IMG/VR virus record: IMGVR_UViG_3300010883_014735
Coordinates: 1-23,477 of that record
Length of the DNA: 23,477 nucleotides
Strand: one strand, 5' to 3'
Source of the DNA: a virus
The translations under genes and the position numbers were made by a program. Below the pieces are notes generated by a model that saw only the letters and a program-made list of their open reading frames with translations, did no database searches and had not been told where the DNA came from. Below, piece after piece: positions 1 through 7,641 of the stretch. Every line of letters starts with the position of its first letter. Positions within the stretch are counted from its first letter, which is position 1.

Positions 1-1217
1 CTCTTGCTGCTGAAAGTACCGCCGCCTTCTTTTTTTGTTGGGGATAGTCTTTTAAGCGCAGATAATATATTGTTTTCTTGTTGACAACTTTCTACAATCC
101 ATTCCTTCTCTTTTTTAGTTAGCACTGACCAAGTTTCAAACTCATACATACACTTTTTTCTGGCTGTCTTTTTTCCTGTAAGCTTTGTTAAGGCCCCAGC
201 CAGTATTAGTGATTCAACTACTTTTGAGCTTATTTTACCTGAAACATTTATCAAAAAGGAATACCAGTCTAGCTCCTCGCTGAACAGTCCAGTTGAGGTA
301 TACTCTTTTACTGAAGACAACAGCTTTTCTACGTGGTTCTTGCCGATATACTTTATATCTCCAAGACCAAAATTAACAGACTTATTATATATTTTAAAAG
401 ACCTGTTCAGCTTCTCTATTCTTGGGGGTTCTACCGATACTCCGCTAGATTTAGCGTCTGAAACTAGATCTTTTACCTCCTGTTGTGGGTCCGGTTTCCC
501 CCCAGAATAATACAGGTAGCTACAGTAGAAATCGAGCGGAAAATGTGCTTTACAATAAGCAGACCAGTAACCACAAATAGCATAAGAAACAGCATGGGAC
601 TTATTAAAAGCATAGCGATTAGATTTTTCGATCCACCCGAATATCTCCTCCGCTGCTTCTTTAGAAACAACATCTTTTTTAATCGCTCCTCTTAAGAAGG
701 TCTCCTTTACCTCTGTCATTAGATCGGCTTTTTTCTTACCGATGGCTTTTCTTAAATCGTCTGCCTCTCTTAAATTAAATCCGGCAATTACCTGAGCAAT
801 TTTCATGGACTGTTCTTGATATACAAGAACCCCCTGTGTAGACTTTAGGATAGGCTCAAGAGAATCGTCTATATATTCTATATTTTCTTTACCATGTTTT
901 CGATCAACATAATGCTGGGTCATGGATTTGCCGTCTACAATTGCTCTAAGACATCCCGGTCTCAATAGTCCAGACAGCGCTGCTAGTTCTTCAATATTTC
1001 TGGGTTTTAGCTTCTTTGCCCATGACCTACCAAGCTGACTCTCTAACTGAAAAACCCCTTTTGTTTTACCGTCGCATATAAGATCCCAAGTTCTTGAGCA
1101 GTCGTAGTTAACATTAAGTATGTTCAGGTTAATAACAGGGAGTCCGTCCTCCTTTAGTATAGAGCGGTCTCCGTCTATGTCAAACTCACATCCGCATTCA
1201 AACGTATAAATTGCCAT
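1..1217 (-). CDS. dnaE: DNA polymerase III alpha subunit, C-terminal half (split DnaE; runs off left edge)
   Basis: This frame opens at an ATG at 1217 and stays open to the window edge (405 codons), so the 3' end is missing. I translated it by hand. It continues DnaE where the N-terminal half at 2077-4011 stops: FQLES, a GLLRPG element, DRKHG, VLVYQEQ, LRKAIGKKK, then FNKSH followed by a helix-rich segment and a VNFGLGDIK motif. These correspond to the fingers domain and the region after it in bacterial DnaE. The catalytic palm aspartates are not here, so it must pair with the other half. An AAAAGG stretch nine bases upstream supports the start. It overlaps the exonuclease gene by 20 nt. The first 50 residues hold a CGC and a later C-x8-C that ordinary DnaE lacks. 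No intein sequence is visible at its start. Identity as DnaE is near certain; that it works as a separate polypeptide is inferred. Confidence 0.93.
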   Translation of the reverse strand, partial: MAIYTFECGCEFDIDGDRSILKEDGLPVINLNILNVNYDCSRTWDLICDGKTKGVFQLESQLGRSWAKKLKPRNIEELAALSGLLRPGCLRAIVDGKSMTQHYVDRKHGKENIEYIDDSLEPILKSTQGVLVYQEQSMKIAQVIAGFNLREADDLRKAIGKKKADLMTEVKETFLRGAIKKDVVSKEAAEEIFGWIEKSNRYAFNKSHAVSYAICGYWSAYCKAHFPLDFYCSYLYYSGGKPDPQQEVKDLVSDAKSSGVSVEPPRIEKLNRSFKIYNKSVNFGLGDIKYIGKNHVEKLLSSVKEYTSTGLFSEELDWYSFLINVSGKISSKVVESLILAGALTKLTGKKTARKKCMYEFETWSVLTKKEKEWIVESCQQENNILSALKRLSPTKKEGGGTFSSK

Positions 1218-1881
1218 CTGCAAAAGCCTTTTCAAATTTGGTTCTGGATGCCAGACCTCTGTGGAACTTCATAAACCTGATCATTATGTTCGCCGTATCT
1301 TTAACGTCTTGTAAGGCGTCGTGAGCATTCTCGCTTGACAACCCCAAGTATTTCCGCATATTATCCATGCTGATCGATTTTATATCTGGGTCATTTTCTG
1401 TCCAGAGAAACATCATATCCATAACGTCTATCTTGTTGACTTTACTGAACAATTTTTGATGTCCAGTTTTTTCGTTTAGTGGACCGTATTGTTTACACAT
1501 ACGATCTACTATCACCATATCAAATCCAAGAATGTTGTATCCCGCTGGTATGGGCGCGTACCATTGGGTCTTTTTGAAATTAAATTTGTCAACAAATTTT
1601 GTGAATTTTTTCCAGACCTGTTTAGGATGTGGGGCTTTAGCTAACTCTTCTCGTGTTTTGTGTGTTATCTCAAGAGCTTCATCTTCTATGGGATCAAGAC
1701 CCTGCTTGATTGCCTCCTCGTCATCAAGAATTGGACGAATTTCACTGTTAAAAAATCCTCCGGGCTGTGGTGTCAGCTTCCTACCATGTATCGCAACCGC
1801 AGCTATTTGAGTTGGCTGTGTCTTGTTTGGATTGACAGATCCGGTTTCAAAATCAAAAACTATAATGTCTCGATAGTTCAT
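1198..1881 (-). CDS. DnaQ-like DEDDh 3'-5' exonuclease (proofreading)
   Basis: The 227-residue protein has the complete DEDDh exonuclease set: FDFETG supplies D10 and E12, GYNILGFD supplies D121, and AHDALQDVKD supplies H187 and D192. This family removes mismatched 3' nucleotides using two metal ions and is the epsilon proofreading subunit in bacteria. The gene lies between the two halves of the phage DNA polymerase III alpha, overlapping the upstream 71-aa gene by ATGA and the downstream polymerase half by 20 nt. Proofreading for that polymerase is therefore the obvious role. I see no clamp-binding motif that I can call with confidence. A more general DNA or RNA exonuclease (RNase T-like) is the alternative, but the context argues against it. 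Confidence 0.9.
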   Translation of the reverse strand: MNYRDIIVFDFETGSVNPNKTQPTQIAAVAIHGRKLTPQPGGFFNSEIRPILDDEEAIKQGLDPIEDEALEITHKTREELAKAPHPKQVWKKFTKFVDKFNFKKTQWYAPIPAGYNILGFDMVIVDRMCKQYGPLNEKTGHQKLFSKVNKIDVMDMMFLWTENDPDIKSISMDNMRKYLGLSSENAHDALQDVKDTANIMIRFMKFHRGLASRTKFEKAFADGNLYV

Positions 1882-2093
1882 GTCGCTATACCTTTAATTT
1901 CCAAAAATTTTTCAACTGCTGCACTTAGGTTTTTGTACAACATGCTGAATTTAAATTTCCTATTATCAGAATGTACTTGGTACAATTCTTTTTTAATAGC
2001 TCTATCATAATAATCGTTGATTTTACAAAGAGAAATATCCTTGTATTCTATGGCACATCCATCCAGAAGTACCTCGTTATAATGTTCCTTCAT
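1878..2093 (-). CDS. Unrecognised 71-aa protein between polymerase half and exonuclease
   Basis: This 71-residue protein is not recognised. It is rich in Lys, Tyr and acidic residues and looks soluble and mostly helical, with no membrane segment, no metal-binding cluster (two Cys, not paired) and no nucleotide-binding motif. It is real by context: its ATG overlaps the end of the polymerase N-terminal half by 17 nt, and its stop overlaps the exonuclease start as ATGA, so all four genes should be translated in a coupled way. Lying between the polymerase and the exonuclease, it could be an adaptor similar in role to the theta subunit, but nothing in the sequence proves this. It shows none of the conserved intein blocks, so it is not an intein remnant. 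Confidence 0.75.
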   Translation of the reverse strand: MKEHYNEVLLDGCAIEYKDISLCKINDYYDRAIKKELYQVHSDNRKFKFSMLYKNLSAAVEKFLEIKGIAT

Positions 2094-4011
2094 GTATATC
2101 TCCAGTTAAAAGTTGATCCCTAACACCCATGAGCTTATCTAATAAATTAACGCCTAGAACGTCAAACTTGACATGACCCATTGCCTCAAGGTCTGTCATT
2201 TCCAACCCTGCTATTTTCCCAGTCCCGTTGGTTTCTTTTACCATGGGGCATGATTTGTCTAGATCTTTAGAAGATATTACAACGCCAGCCGCATGTTTCC
2301 CCTGAGATTTATAGGTTCCTTCGAGCCTTATGGCTTGTTCGAACAGCTTAGAATAATTACCGCCCAGAGTGCCATCCTCTTTTAGTTCACAGTATCCCTT
2401 TAGAATCTCTGGTTGGTAAGCCAGAGTCCACATTATAGAGGAGGGGCTTTCCATAGACTCCAATTGATCAGATATTTTATCTTCTTGGGGCAATGCTTTT
2501 GTTATGGTGTTCATCTCGTCAAATGAACAGGCATCATGAACTCTGAGGACTTCCTTTAGAGCACTCCTGCCTTGCAGCCTTCCAAATGTTACCATCTGAC
2601 ACACGCGATCTTCCCCATATTTAGAGCGTATGTAGTCGATAACTTCGTCTCTTTTTGTTGCGGGAACATCCATGTCTATGTCCGGCAAGGAAACATGGTC
2701 TTCCGTATTCCTACCTATATTATAAAACCTCTCAAAAATCAAGTCATATTCGATAGGGTCTACTTCAGTGATGCCTATTAGGTATGAAATTAAACAACCC
2801 GCAGCGGAACCTCTACCGGGGCCAGCGAGCCAGTTGTTTTCTTTAACATAGTTTATAATATCTCTAACTATTAGGAAATATCCAGAGAGGTTGGCTTTTT
2901 GTATTACATCAAGCTCCTCTTTTATTCTGTCTACATATTTTTGAGTGTCTTCTTCTGTGTTAACTTTATCCTGAGCTTTTAATCTTTTACGCCAGCCATC
3001 TCGACAAAGGTCTCGAAGATATTCTTCTTCTGTCATATTGTTTGGGCAAGAAAATTTTGGAAGCATAGGCTGTCCAAGTATATCATAATTCTCACAAAAG
3101 CTAGCTATTATAGAAGAGTTACGAATTTCTTCTTCTGTGTGCAATGATTCCATTTCTTCTGACGAGGGAATGTGGTAGTTATTTGATCTAAAAAAGCAGG
3201 ACATTCCTACGTCTTCATTATTTCTTATCTTATTCTCTACTTTTTTTAGAGTTGTTTTCATGGCAGAACAAAGGAGTATTCTTTGGTCTGCCGCGTCTTC
3301 TTTTTTGGGGTAGTGTGAGTCTGCCGTTGCAACACAGGGTATTTTTGTTTCTGCTGCGACTTTTCTTAGGCACTCTGCTATAAGTTCAGACGCCGGAAAG
3401 TTGTCCTTATCTATAAGCTGTATCTCTATGAAAAAGTTTCCAGAGCCAAATACTTTTAGATGACTGTTCGCAGCAAAGACGCACTCTCTTTTCCAATCCT
3501 TTTTTAAGTACTTAGCTGCTTCGTCATAACTGTGAGCCGAATATGCCTTCTTAACATCTTGGAATAAAACATTGGCAAGATCGCTACCGGGATGTCCACT
3601 AAAAGATATTAGACTGCCCTTATCTTCACCTATGATTTCAGACAAAAGTCTTAGGTCTAGTCTAGGTTTAAAATAAAATACGTCTTCTTCGTTACTTCTA
3701 GATGTAGCTTCAATTAACTTATTCCAACCTGTTAAATTCTTAGCTAATACTACCAAGTGGGTTAGAGTTTTATTTTCTTTGGTTCTTAGCTTGGCATCTT
3801 TTGATATATAAAACTCGCATCCTAAAATTGGTTTTACATTCTTCTCTCGCATGCTCCTGACAAACGAAACGGCTCCAGAAATCGTGCCGTGATCTGTCAT
3901 CGCACAGGAGTCATAGCCAAGCTCCACGCAACGGTCTGCAACCTGTGGGGGCTTCGAGAGACCGTCCAACAGGCTATAATGAGTATGCAGATGTAGAGGA
4001 ATCCAAGTCAT
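2077..4011 (-). CDS. dnaE: DNA polymerase III alpha subunit, N-terminal half (split DnaE: PHP domain and palm)
   Basis: These 644 residues are the first half of a bacterial-type replicative polymerase. The PHP domain opens with HLHTHYSLLDG (H7, H9, D16) and continues with TDHG (H41), GCEFY (E66), H85, SGH (H140) and DSH (D231, H233), so all nine PHP metal ligands seem to be kept. The polymerase site follows: GPGRGSAAG at 397-405, PDIDMD at 443-448 (catalytic D446 and D448) and VKFDVLG at 614-620 (third catalytic Asp, D617). The protein stops 27 residues after that last Asp, whereas DnaE is normally about 1,100-1,200 residues. The fingers and the rest are encoded by a separate gene at 1-1217. 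The ATG lies one base after the stop of the upstream nuclease gene. I see no intein-like C-terminal extension. Confidence 0.95.
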   Translation of the reverse strand: MTWIPLHLHTHYSLLDGLSKPPQVADRCVELGYDSCAMTDHGTISGAVSFVRSMREKNVKPILGCEFYISKDAKLRTKENKTLTHLVVLAKNLTGWNKLIEATSRSNEEDVFYFKPRLDLRLLSEIIGEDKGSLISFSGHPGSDLANVLFQDVKKAYSAHSYDEAAKYLKKDWKRECVFAANSHLKVFGSGNFFIEIQLIDKDNFPASELIAECLRKVAAETKIPCVATADSHYPKKEDAADQRILLCSAMKTTLKKVENKIRNNEDVGMSCFFRSNNYHIPSSEEMESLHTEEEIRNSSIIASFCENYDILGQPMLPKFSCPNNMTEEEYLRDLCRDGWRKRLKAQDKVNTEEDTQKYVDRIKEELDVIQKANLSGYFLIVRDIINYVKENNWLAGPGRGSAAGCLISYLIGITEVDPIEYDLIFERFYNIGRNTEDHVSLPDIDMDVPATKRDEVIDYIRSKYGEDRVCQMVTFGRLQGRSALKEVLRVHDACSFDEMNTITKALPQEDKISDQLESMESPSSIMWTLAYQPEILKGYCELKEDGTLGGNYSKLFEQAIRLEGTYKSQGKHAAGVVISSKDLDKSCPMVKETNGTGKIAGLEMTDLEAMGHVKFDVLGVNLLDKLMGVRDQLLTGDIHEGTL

Positions 4012-4012
4012 T

Positions 4013-4543
4013 CTAAAGTCCTAGCTGGTCAAGATTCTTGTACGGCAAGTTGTAACAATCGGTTAACACCTTCCATCCGTTTGAGGGGTCTACGTCACCC
4101 TTTGCATAGAAGGTCGCTTGTTTAAAATACTCTGTTGAATTTTTTTGTCCGCATATCCAAGCTTTAACTGGTTTGTCACCACGAAATTGAATACTTACAA
4201 ACACATAGAAGTCTGGGTTTTGATGTAGGCTGGTATGGGCAACGCTAGCATCATAAAAATCTTTAGGGGGAACTGTCCTACGCTTGGTTTTTATCTCTAT
4301 AGTTTTGTTCCCAAGCACCAAGTCGTGATTATATTTTTCTTCACCTCTTTTATTGCTAACTATTTTCGCGCCAATATACTCAGCAACAATTGATTCCCCT
4401 AAGTAGCCAGCAAAATTTCCTTTTCCTTTTAGAATAGAATTTTTTATTTCTCCCAATCTTTTTGCCTTGCCTTTTGCAGACTTCACCATCGCTTCGGTGA
4501 AGGGGGCTTCAACAATGTTACTTCGTTCTGTTGAATTTTTCAT
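4013..4543 (-). CDS. PD-(D/E)XK-type nuclease, function unknown
   Basis: The 176-residue protein carries the spaced signature of a PD-(D/E)XK restriction-like fold: a helix with GES (E50), HDLVLG (D74) and then TIEIKTK (E83, K85). Nothing outside that core is recognised. The fold is used by restriction enzymes, resolvases and phage end-processing nucleases, so the substrate cannot be assigned. The gene sits between a putative dehydrogenase and the split polymerase, one base before the polymerase start, which favours a role in replication or repair. A longer version starting at a TTG at 4564, with GAGG just upstream, is possible. I preferred the ATG at 4543 although no good ribosome site precedes it, so the start is uncertain. 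Confidence 0.68.
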   Translation of the reverse strand: MKNSTERSNIVEAPFTEAMVKSAKGKAKRLGEIKNSILKGKGNFAGYLGESIVAEYIGAKIVSNKRGEEKYNHDLVLGNKTIEIKTKRRTVPPKDFYDASVAHTSLHQNPDFYVFVSIQFRGDKPVKAWICGQKNSTEYFKQATFYAKGDVDPSNGWKVLTDCYNLPYKNLDQLGL

Positions 4544-5450
4544 AAATATATCGTGCTGCTGCAACGTCCTCTATAGCTAGTCCTGTGGCATCGAATAGTG
4601 TTGTTAGAGCGCCGTCCATCTCCACTCTCCCCTGAACTATCTCTGCTAGCGGCGACCATATCTGTGAGATTTTACTTTTCTTAGCGTATTGTATCTCCCC
4701 AGAGTGGGAACACTGAACCCACTCATCGTAGGAAACTAGGTCTACATTGTCAAGGACGCATGGGTGCAATTCTCTTTTTCCTTCTGCGTCAGCACCAACA
4801 GCATTAATGTGGACTACGGGTTTTAGATCCTCGTACTTTATGAAGGGCTTTCTGGAAGGCGTTAGAGTTGTAACTATGTCAGAATCCCACAGACAATCTT
4901 CCAGTGTTTTACAAACTTCTACCTTGATAGGCTCTGGTAAATAGTCAAGACTGTCCTTTACTGCGTTGGCTCTATCTTCGCTAAGATCAAAGAGCTTTAT
5001 AGTTTTTATATCTCTGACAGCCAACACCGCCTGAATTTGGCGAAGGGTTTGATGTCCACACCCTATAAATGCTGCCGTTCTGGAATAAGTACGGGATAGA
5101 TACCTTGTGGCGACCCCCGTCACAGCAGCCGTTCTAATAGCGGTAAGAGTTTCTGCATCTAGAACAGCTAGCAGATCTCCAGTTTCGATATCGTTGATCA
5201 TCACCATAGCAAAGATGTTGATCTTGCCCGCCTCCTTGACACTGAGTCCGGCCCATTTGATTCCTGCCGTGTTGCCTACTACTGCTGGCATTGCCCGAAA
5301 GTCCCCGCTTGGAACATTCATGTATACCTTTGGCGGCATTTGTGTGTCGTCAATGTTTTTAAATAGGTCTTCTACAAGCTCTATACAAGCTGGTACTGAA
5401 AGTAAGTCTGCCACTTCGTCGTTGCTAAAATGTTTAACCGGGAGCATCAT
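4518..5450 (-). CDS. Ornithine cyclodeaminase/mu-crystallin family NAD-dependent enzyme
   Basis: At 310 residues this matches the full length of the family, whose members include ornithine cyclodeaminase (ornithine to proline plus ammonia), archaeal alanine dehydrogenase, ketimine reductase and SbnB-type siderophore enzymes. Visible family elements are FRAMPA (R52), GIKWAG (K65, the likely catalytic Lys), AIRTAA (R106), a Rossmann motif IGCGHQ at 129-134, GADAEGKREL (D221, the likely general base) and FDATGLAIEDVA near the C-terminus. No active-site residue that I can place is missing, so the enzyme looks functional, but the sequence does not tell which substrate it uses. It overlaps the upstream Cas4-like nuclease by 17 nt and extends into the start of the next nuclease gene. 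It is a metabolic enzyme embedded in a replication operon, probably taken from a cellular genome. Confidence 0.9.
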   Translation of the reverse strand: MMLPVKHFSNDEVADLLSVPACIELVEDLFKNIDDTQMPPKVYMNVPSGDFRAMPAVVGNTAGIKWAGLSVKEAGKINIFAMVMINDIETGDLLAVLDAETLTAIRTAAVTGVATRYLSRTYSRTAAFIGCGHQTLRQIQAVLAVRDIKTIKLFDLSEDRANAVKDSLDYLPEPIKVEVCKTLEDCLWDSDIVTTLTPSRKPFIKYEDLKPVVHINAVGADAEGKRELHPCVLDNVDLVSYDEWVQCSHSGEIQYAKKSKISQIWSPLAEIVQGRVEMDGALTTLFDATGLAIEDVAAARYIYEKFNRTK

Positions 5451-6444
5451 AATACCCTATATTAAAACCTTGTTTAGTACACTCTGCGGTAGTCCTTTCT
5501 AGACCCTTATTTTCCAGCTCCTTATGGACATGCTTACAAATATTGGTGTTGGTTCCTTCCCAATTATTTTTGTAGTATGCACATAGTTTTTTACATTTCC
5601 AGTGTGCTTGTTCTTGAGATAGCATCCTAGGAGATTCGTTTGCTTTTATTTCTTCAAACCTATTCTTAAGCATCTCCAAAAATTTATCTCTATCAGATTT
5701 ATCAAAGCATAGTGAAAATGGACCTCCATCTCTGATATAAAAAATTGACATTATTGACTGACTATATTCTGGAAAAAGCTTTGAGATCGCGTAGTTATAA
5801 AGAAGGAGTTGTGGGTCTTGGGAAAGTTTTTCATAGTCCTTTTCTTGACCCGTAGCCCAGTCTATTCTTCTTCCAGTCTTCCAGTCTACGACCTCTATAA
5901 CATCTTCGGAAGATTCAGTAACCAAGTCTATGGTCCCCTTGATGGCAAGGTTTCCAGAGATTGTCTCACCACTTGGAAGCTCGTAGTCATACTTGGCCCA
6001 AGGCTCGTTGATCTCGATGTCAAAATGAGGTTCAGCGGCTACTATTTTTCTTTTTCTTGGGTCAAATTGTCCCTTGTTGTATTCTAGAGCGAGCCATACC
6101 CACTTTTGACAGTTAGACAAATCTCCTTTTGTAAAAGCGTGCGAGCTTCTATCTGTATAAAATTCAATGCTTTTGTCTGTAAGATTATTTACAAAGTTCT
6201 CTGATAGCATTATATCTTTTGTTAGACGAATTCTTCCCAACGATTCGTCTGTGAAGCTCTTTTTTTTATTCTGTAATGCGTATTTTGATCGCGCAAGACA
6301 CTCCATAACCTTATGTACAATGGTCCCCATCTCCGCCTTCTTTCCAGAAAGAGAGGGGTGTCCCAAAACATAATTAATATAATATTGCTGTTGACAATAA
6401 TCATAATTATTATATGAAGAGCTTCTTACATATGTAACTATCAT
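5434..6444 (-). CDS. Cas4/RecB-like PD-(D/E)XK exonuclease, possible iron-sulfur protein
   Basis: The 336-residue protein shows the RecB-nuclease order of motifs: an N-terminal SSSYNNYDYC, GTIVHKVME (H44), E138, GTIDLV (D173), EVVDWKTG (D187, K189) and QLLLY (Q212 to Y216). Relatives are Cas4, AddB/RecB nuclease domains and many phage exonucleases that degrade or trim DNA ends. One Cys near the start (C17) and three near the end (C284, C288, C303) resemble the four-cysteine iron-sulfur staple of Cas4 and AddB, but the spacing of the last three is looser than the classic form, so cluster binding is only a possibility. There is no CRISPR array or other cas gene here, so recombination or DNA-end processing is likelier than CRISPR adaptation. 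Confidence 0.85.
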   Translation of the reverse strand: MIVTYVRSSSYNNYDYCQQQYYINYVLGHPSLSGKKAEMGTIVHKVMECLARSKYALQNKKKSFTDESLGRIRLTKDIMLSENFVNNLTDKSIEFYTDRSSHAFTKGDLSNCQKWVWLALEYNKGQFDPRKRKIVAAEPHFDIEINEPWAKYDYELPSGETISGNLAIKGTIDLVTESSEDVIEVVDWKTGRRIDWATGQEKDYEKLSQDPQLLLYNYAISKLFPEYSQSIMSIFYIRDGGPFSLCFDKSDRDKFLEMLKNRFEEIKANESPRMLSQEQAHWKCKKLCAYYKNNWEGTNTNICKHVHKELENKGLERTTAECTKQGFNIGYYDAPG

Positions 6445-6474
6445 ACAGTGTATCCCATTAAAGGTTGATTGAGT

Positions 6475-6816
6475 TTAATCTCTATCATATTTATCCTCCA
6501 TTCTTATGATGTCGTCTTCTTCGCACTTCCCATACTGCATTTCATAGATGACTAAATCAGTATCTCCAGTGTTAATAAGCTGATGGTTGTCATTCACGTT
6601 TATTTCTACAGTGAATCCCTGCTTGACTTTCCACTTGGTAACATTATTCCATCTGAAATATCCAAATCCTTCTGCCACATACCAAAACTCACTCCTTTTA
6701 GAATGCCTTTGGTACGATATTTCTTCGCCGGGACTTATCACTATCCTTTTGAAGACCACCTCATCAGACCTAAATATATCTTCATAGAAACCCCAAGGTT
6801 TTATTACATCGCCCAT
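6475..6816 (-). CDS. Small cupin, mannose-6-phosphate isomerase type II-like
   Basis: The 113 residues form one cupin barrel resembling the C-terminal isomerase domain of bifunctional mannose-6-phosphate isomerase/GDP-mannose pyrophosphorylase. It starts KPWGFYEDI, then KRIVISPGEEISYQRH (metal ligand H38), RSEFWYVAEG (E43) and DNHQ (H78). The guanylyltransferase half is absent. In bacteria this fold isomerises sugar phosphates, but lone cupins of this kind may have other substrates, so sugar metabolism is a family-based guess. The gene begins directly after the deoxynucleotide kinase stop and is followed by a 30-nt gap before the nuclease gene. No sugar-nucleotide genes are nearby to confirm a pathway. 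Confidence 0.8.
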   Translation of the reverse strand: MGDVIKPWGFYEDIFRSDEVVFKRIVISPGEEISYQRHSKRSEFWYVAEGFGYFRWNNVTKWKVKQGFTVEINVNDNHQLINTGDTDLVIYEMQYGKCEEDDIIRMEDKYDRD

Positions 6817-7611
6817 TTAACGATCCTCTTTTATCCTCATTGTAAACCCAACAGGCTCCGCAGATTGAACCCACCCCCAGCCAACCAACACCTCTAACAG
6901 TTTCTTATTGCATTCCTCTATCGTCATATCAGAATTATCAATCACATAATCAAATTCATCATAGCCTTCTAGATCATTTTCGCTTGAGTGACTGTCGTCA
7001 TTGGGCCTTCTCAGTAGTCTGACGACCTTACCCCCAGCTTCATGTACGGCATCGACTTCATTTCTGAATCTACAATCACCTATTATAGCAAGCTCGCTTT
7101 CATCATCTATGATGTGATCTATACAGATCGAAGTCCAAATATCTGATTTTATTTGTCTGCAAATATCCGTTCCAAAAAATTGCAGGAATTCTCTGGCGGT
7201 CGTTGTGCCTGATTTGTGTTCTGGTGATAGATTTTCCCACATAATGTTTGTGTGGGTGTTCTTTTCTTGATCAGTGCCGTAACATTGTTTGTGTGTGAGT
7301 CCAAACAGGCTCATGCAAACCCCTTTTAGCGGGGTGGCAAAATTGTAAGCCCTGATGAAAGGCCATATCCTTTGTGATGCGTATGAGGCAAACTCAAAAT
7401 CATCCCTTTCTACATCAAGGACACCCATACCCTCTGAGGCCCCTCCTCTTTCATCAGTAGTGACGGCATTTACAACCAAGTTTCCATTCTCATTTATTTC
7501 AAAAATCTTTATGGCTTCAGTTCTTTTCATCTCATAGCCGTGAAGAAAATTAACCCTAGTAGTTTTTCCACTCTGCTTAGATCCTGAAAACGCCAGTATT
7601 TTCTGAGTCAT
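6817..7611 (-). CDS. Deoxynucleoside monophosphate kinase
   Basis: The 264-residue protein has a P-loop GSKQSGKT at 10-17, a FLQFFGTDICRQ segment at 142-153 and IIGDCRFRNEVD at 177-188. Together these are typical of phage deoxynucleoside monophosphate kinases related to T4 gene 1, which phosphorylate dNMPs to dNDPs with ATP. It complements the dCMP deaminase, dUTPase and ribonucleotide reductase encoded upstream. An insertion at about residues 30-75, between the P-loop and the core, is not recognised. The ATG follows a 30-nt gap after the iron-sulfur carrier gene, one of the longest gaps in the region. The stop abuts the cupin ATG. Confidence 0.85.
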   Translation of the reverse strand: MTQKILAFSGSKQSGKTTRVNFLHGYEMKRTEAIKIFEINENGNLVVNAVTTDERGGASEGMGVLDVERDDFEFASYASQRIWPFIRAYNFATPLKGVCMSLFGLTHKQCYGTDQEKNTHTNIMWENLSPEHKSGTTTAREFLQFFGTDICRQIKSDIWTSICIDHIIDDESELAIIGDCRFRNEVDAVHEAGGKVVRLLRRPNDDSHSSENDLEGYDEFDYVIDNSDMTIEECNKKLLEVLVGWGWVQSAEPVGFTMRIKEDR

Positions 7612-7641
7612 TATGTAGTCTCGTTTACGTAAGATGTCTAA
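7612..7641 (-). other. 30-nt intergenic gap with palindromic octamer
   Basis: This is one of the few real gaps in the gene string. It contains the perfect palindrome TTACGTAA at 7625-7632. An imperfectly spaced inverted repeat, GTCTA-AC-TAGAC at 7636-7647, overlaps the stop codon of the upstream gene. There is no T-run for a terminator and no clear promoter. Both could arise by chance. Confidence 0.25.

Noticed and set aside
473-695. Two short open frames, one on each strand, as separate genes
   Set aside because: They lie inside the DnaE C-terminal half, which is open and conserved through the whole stretch on the minus strand.
1198-2093. Intein or homing element between the polymerase halves
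   Set aside because: The inserted genes encode a DEDDh exonuclease and a small soluble protein. Neither half ends in intein blocks, and there is no HN-C/S junction.
5434-6444. CRISPR adaptation gene cas4
   Set aside because: No repeats or other cas genes are present; the same motifs occur in many phage recombination nucleases.
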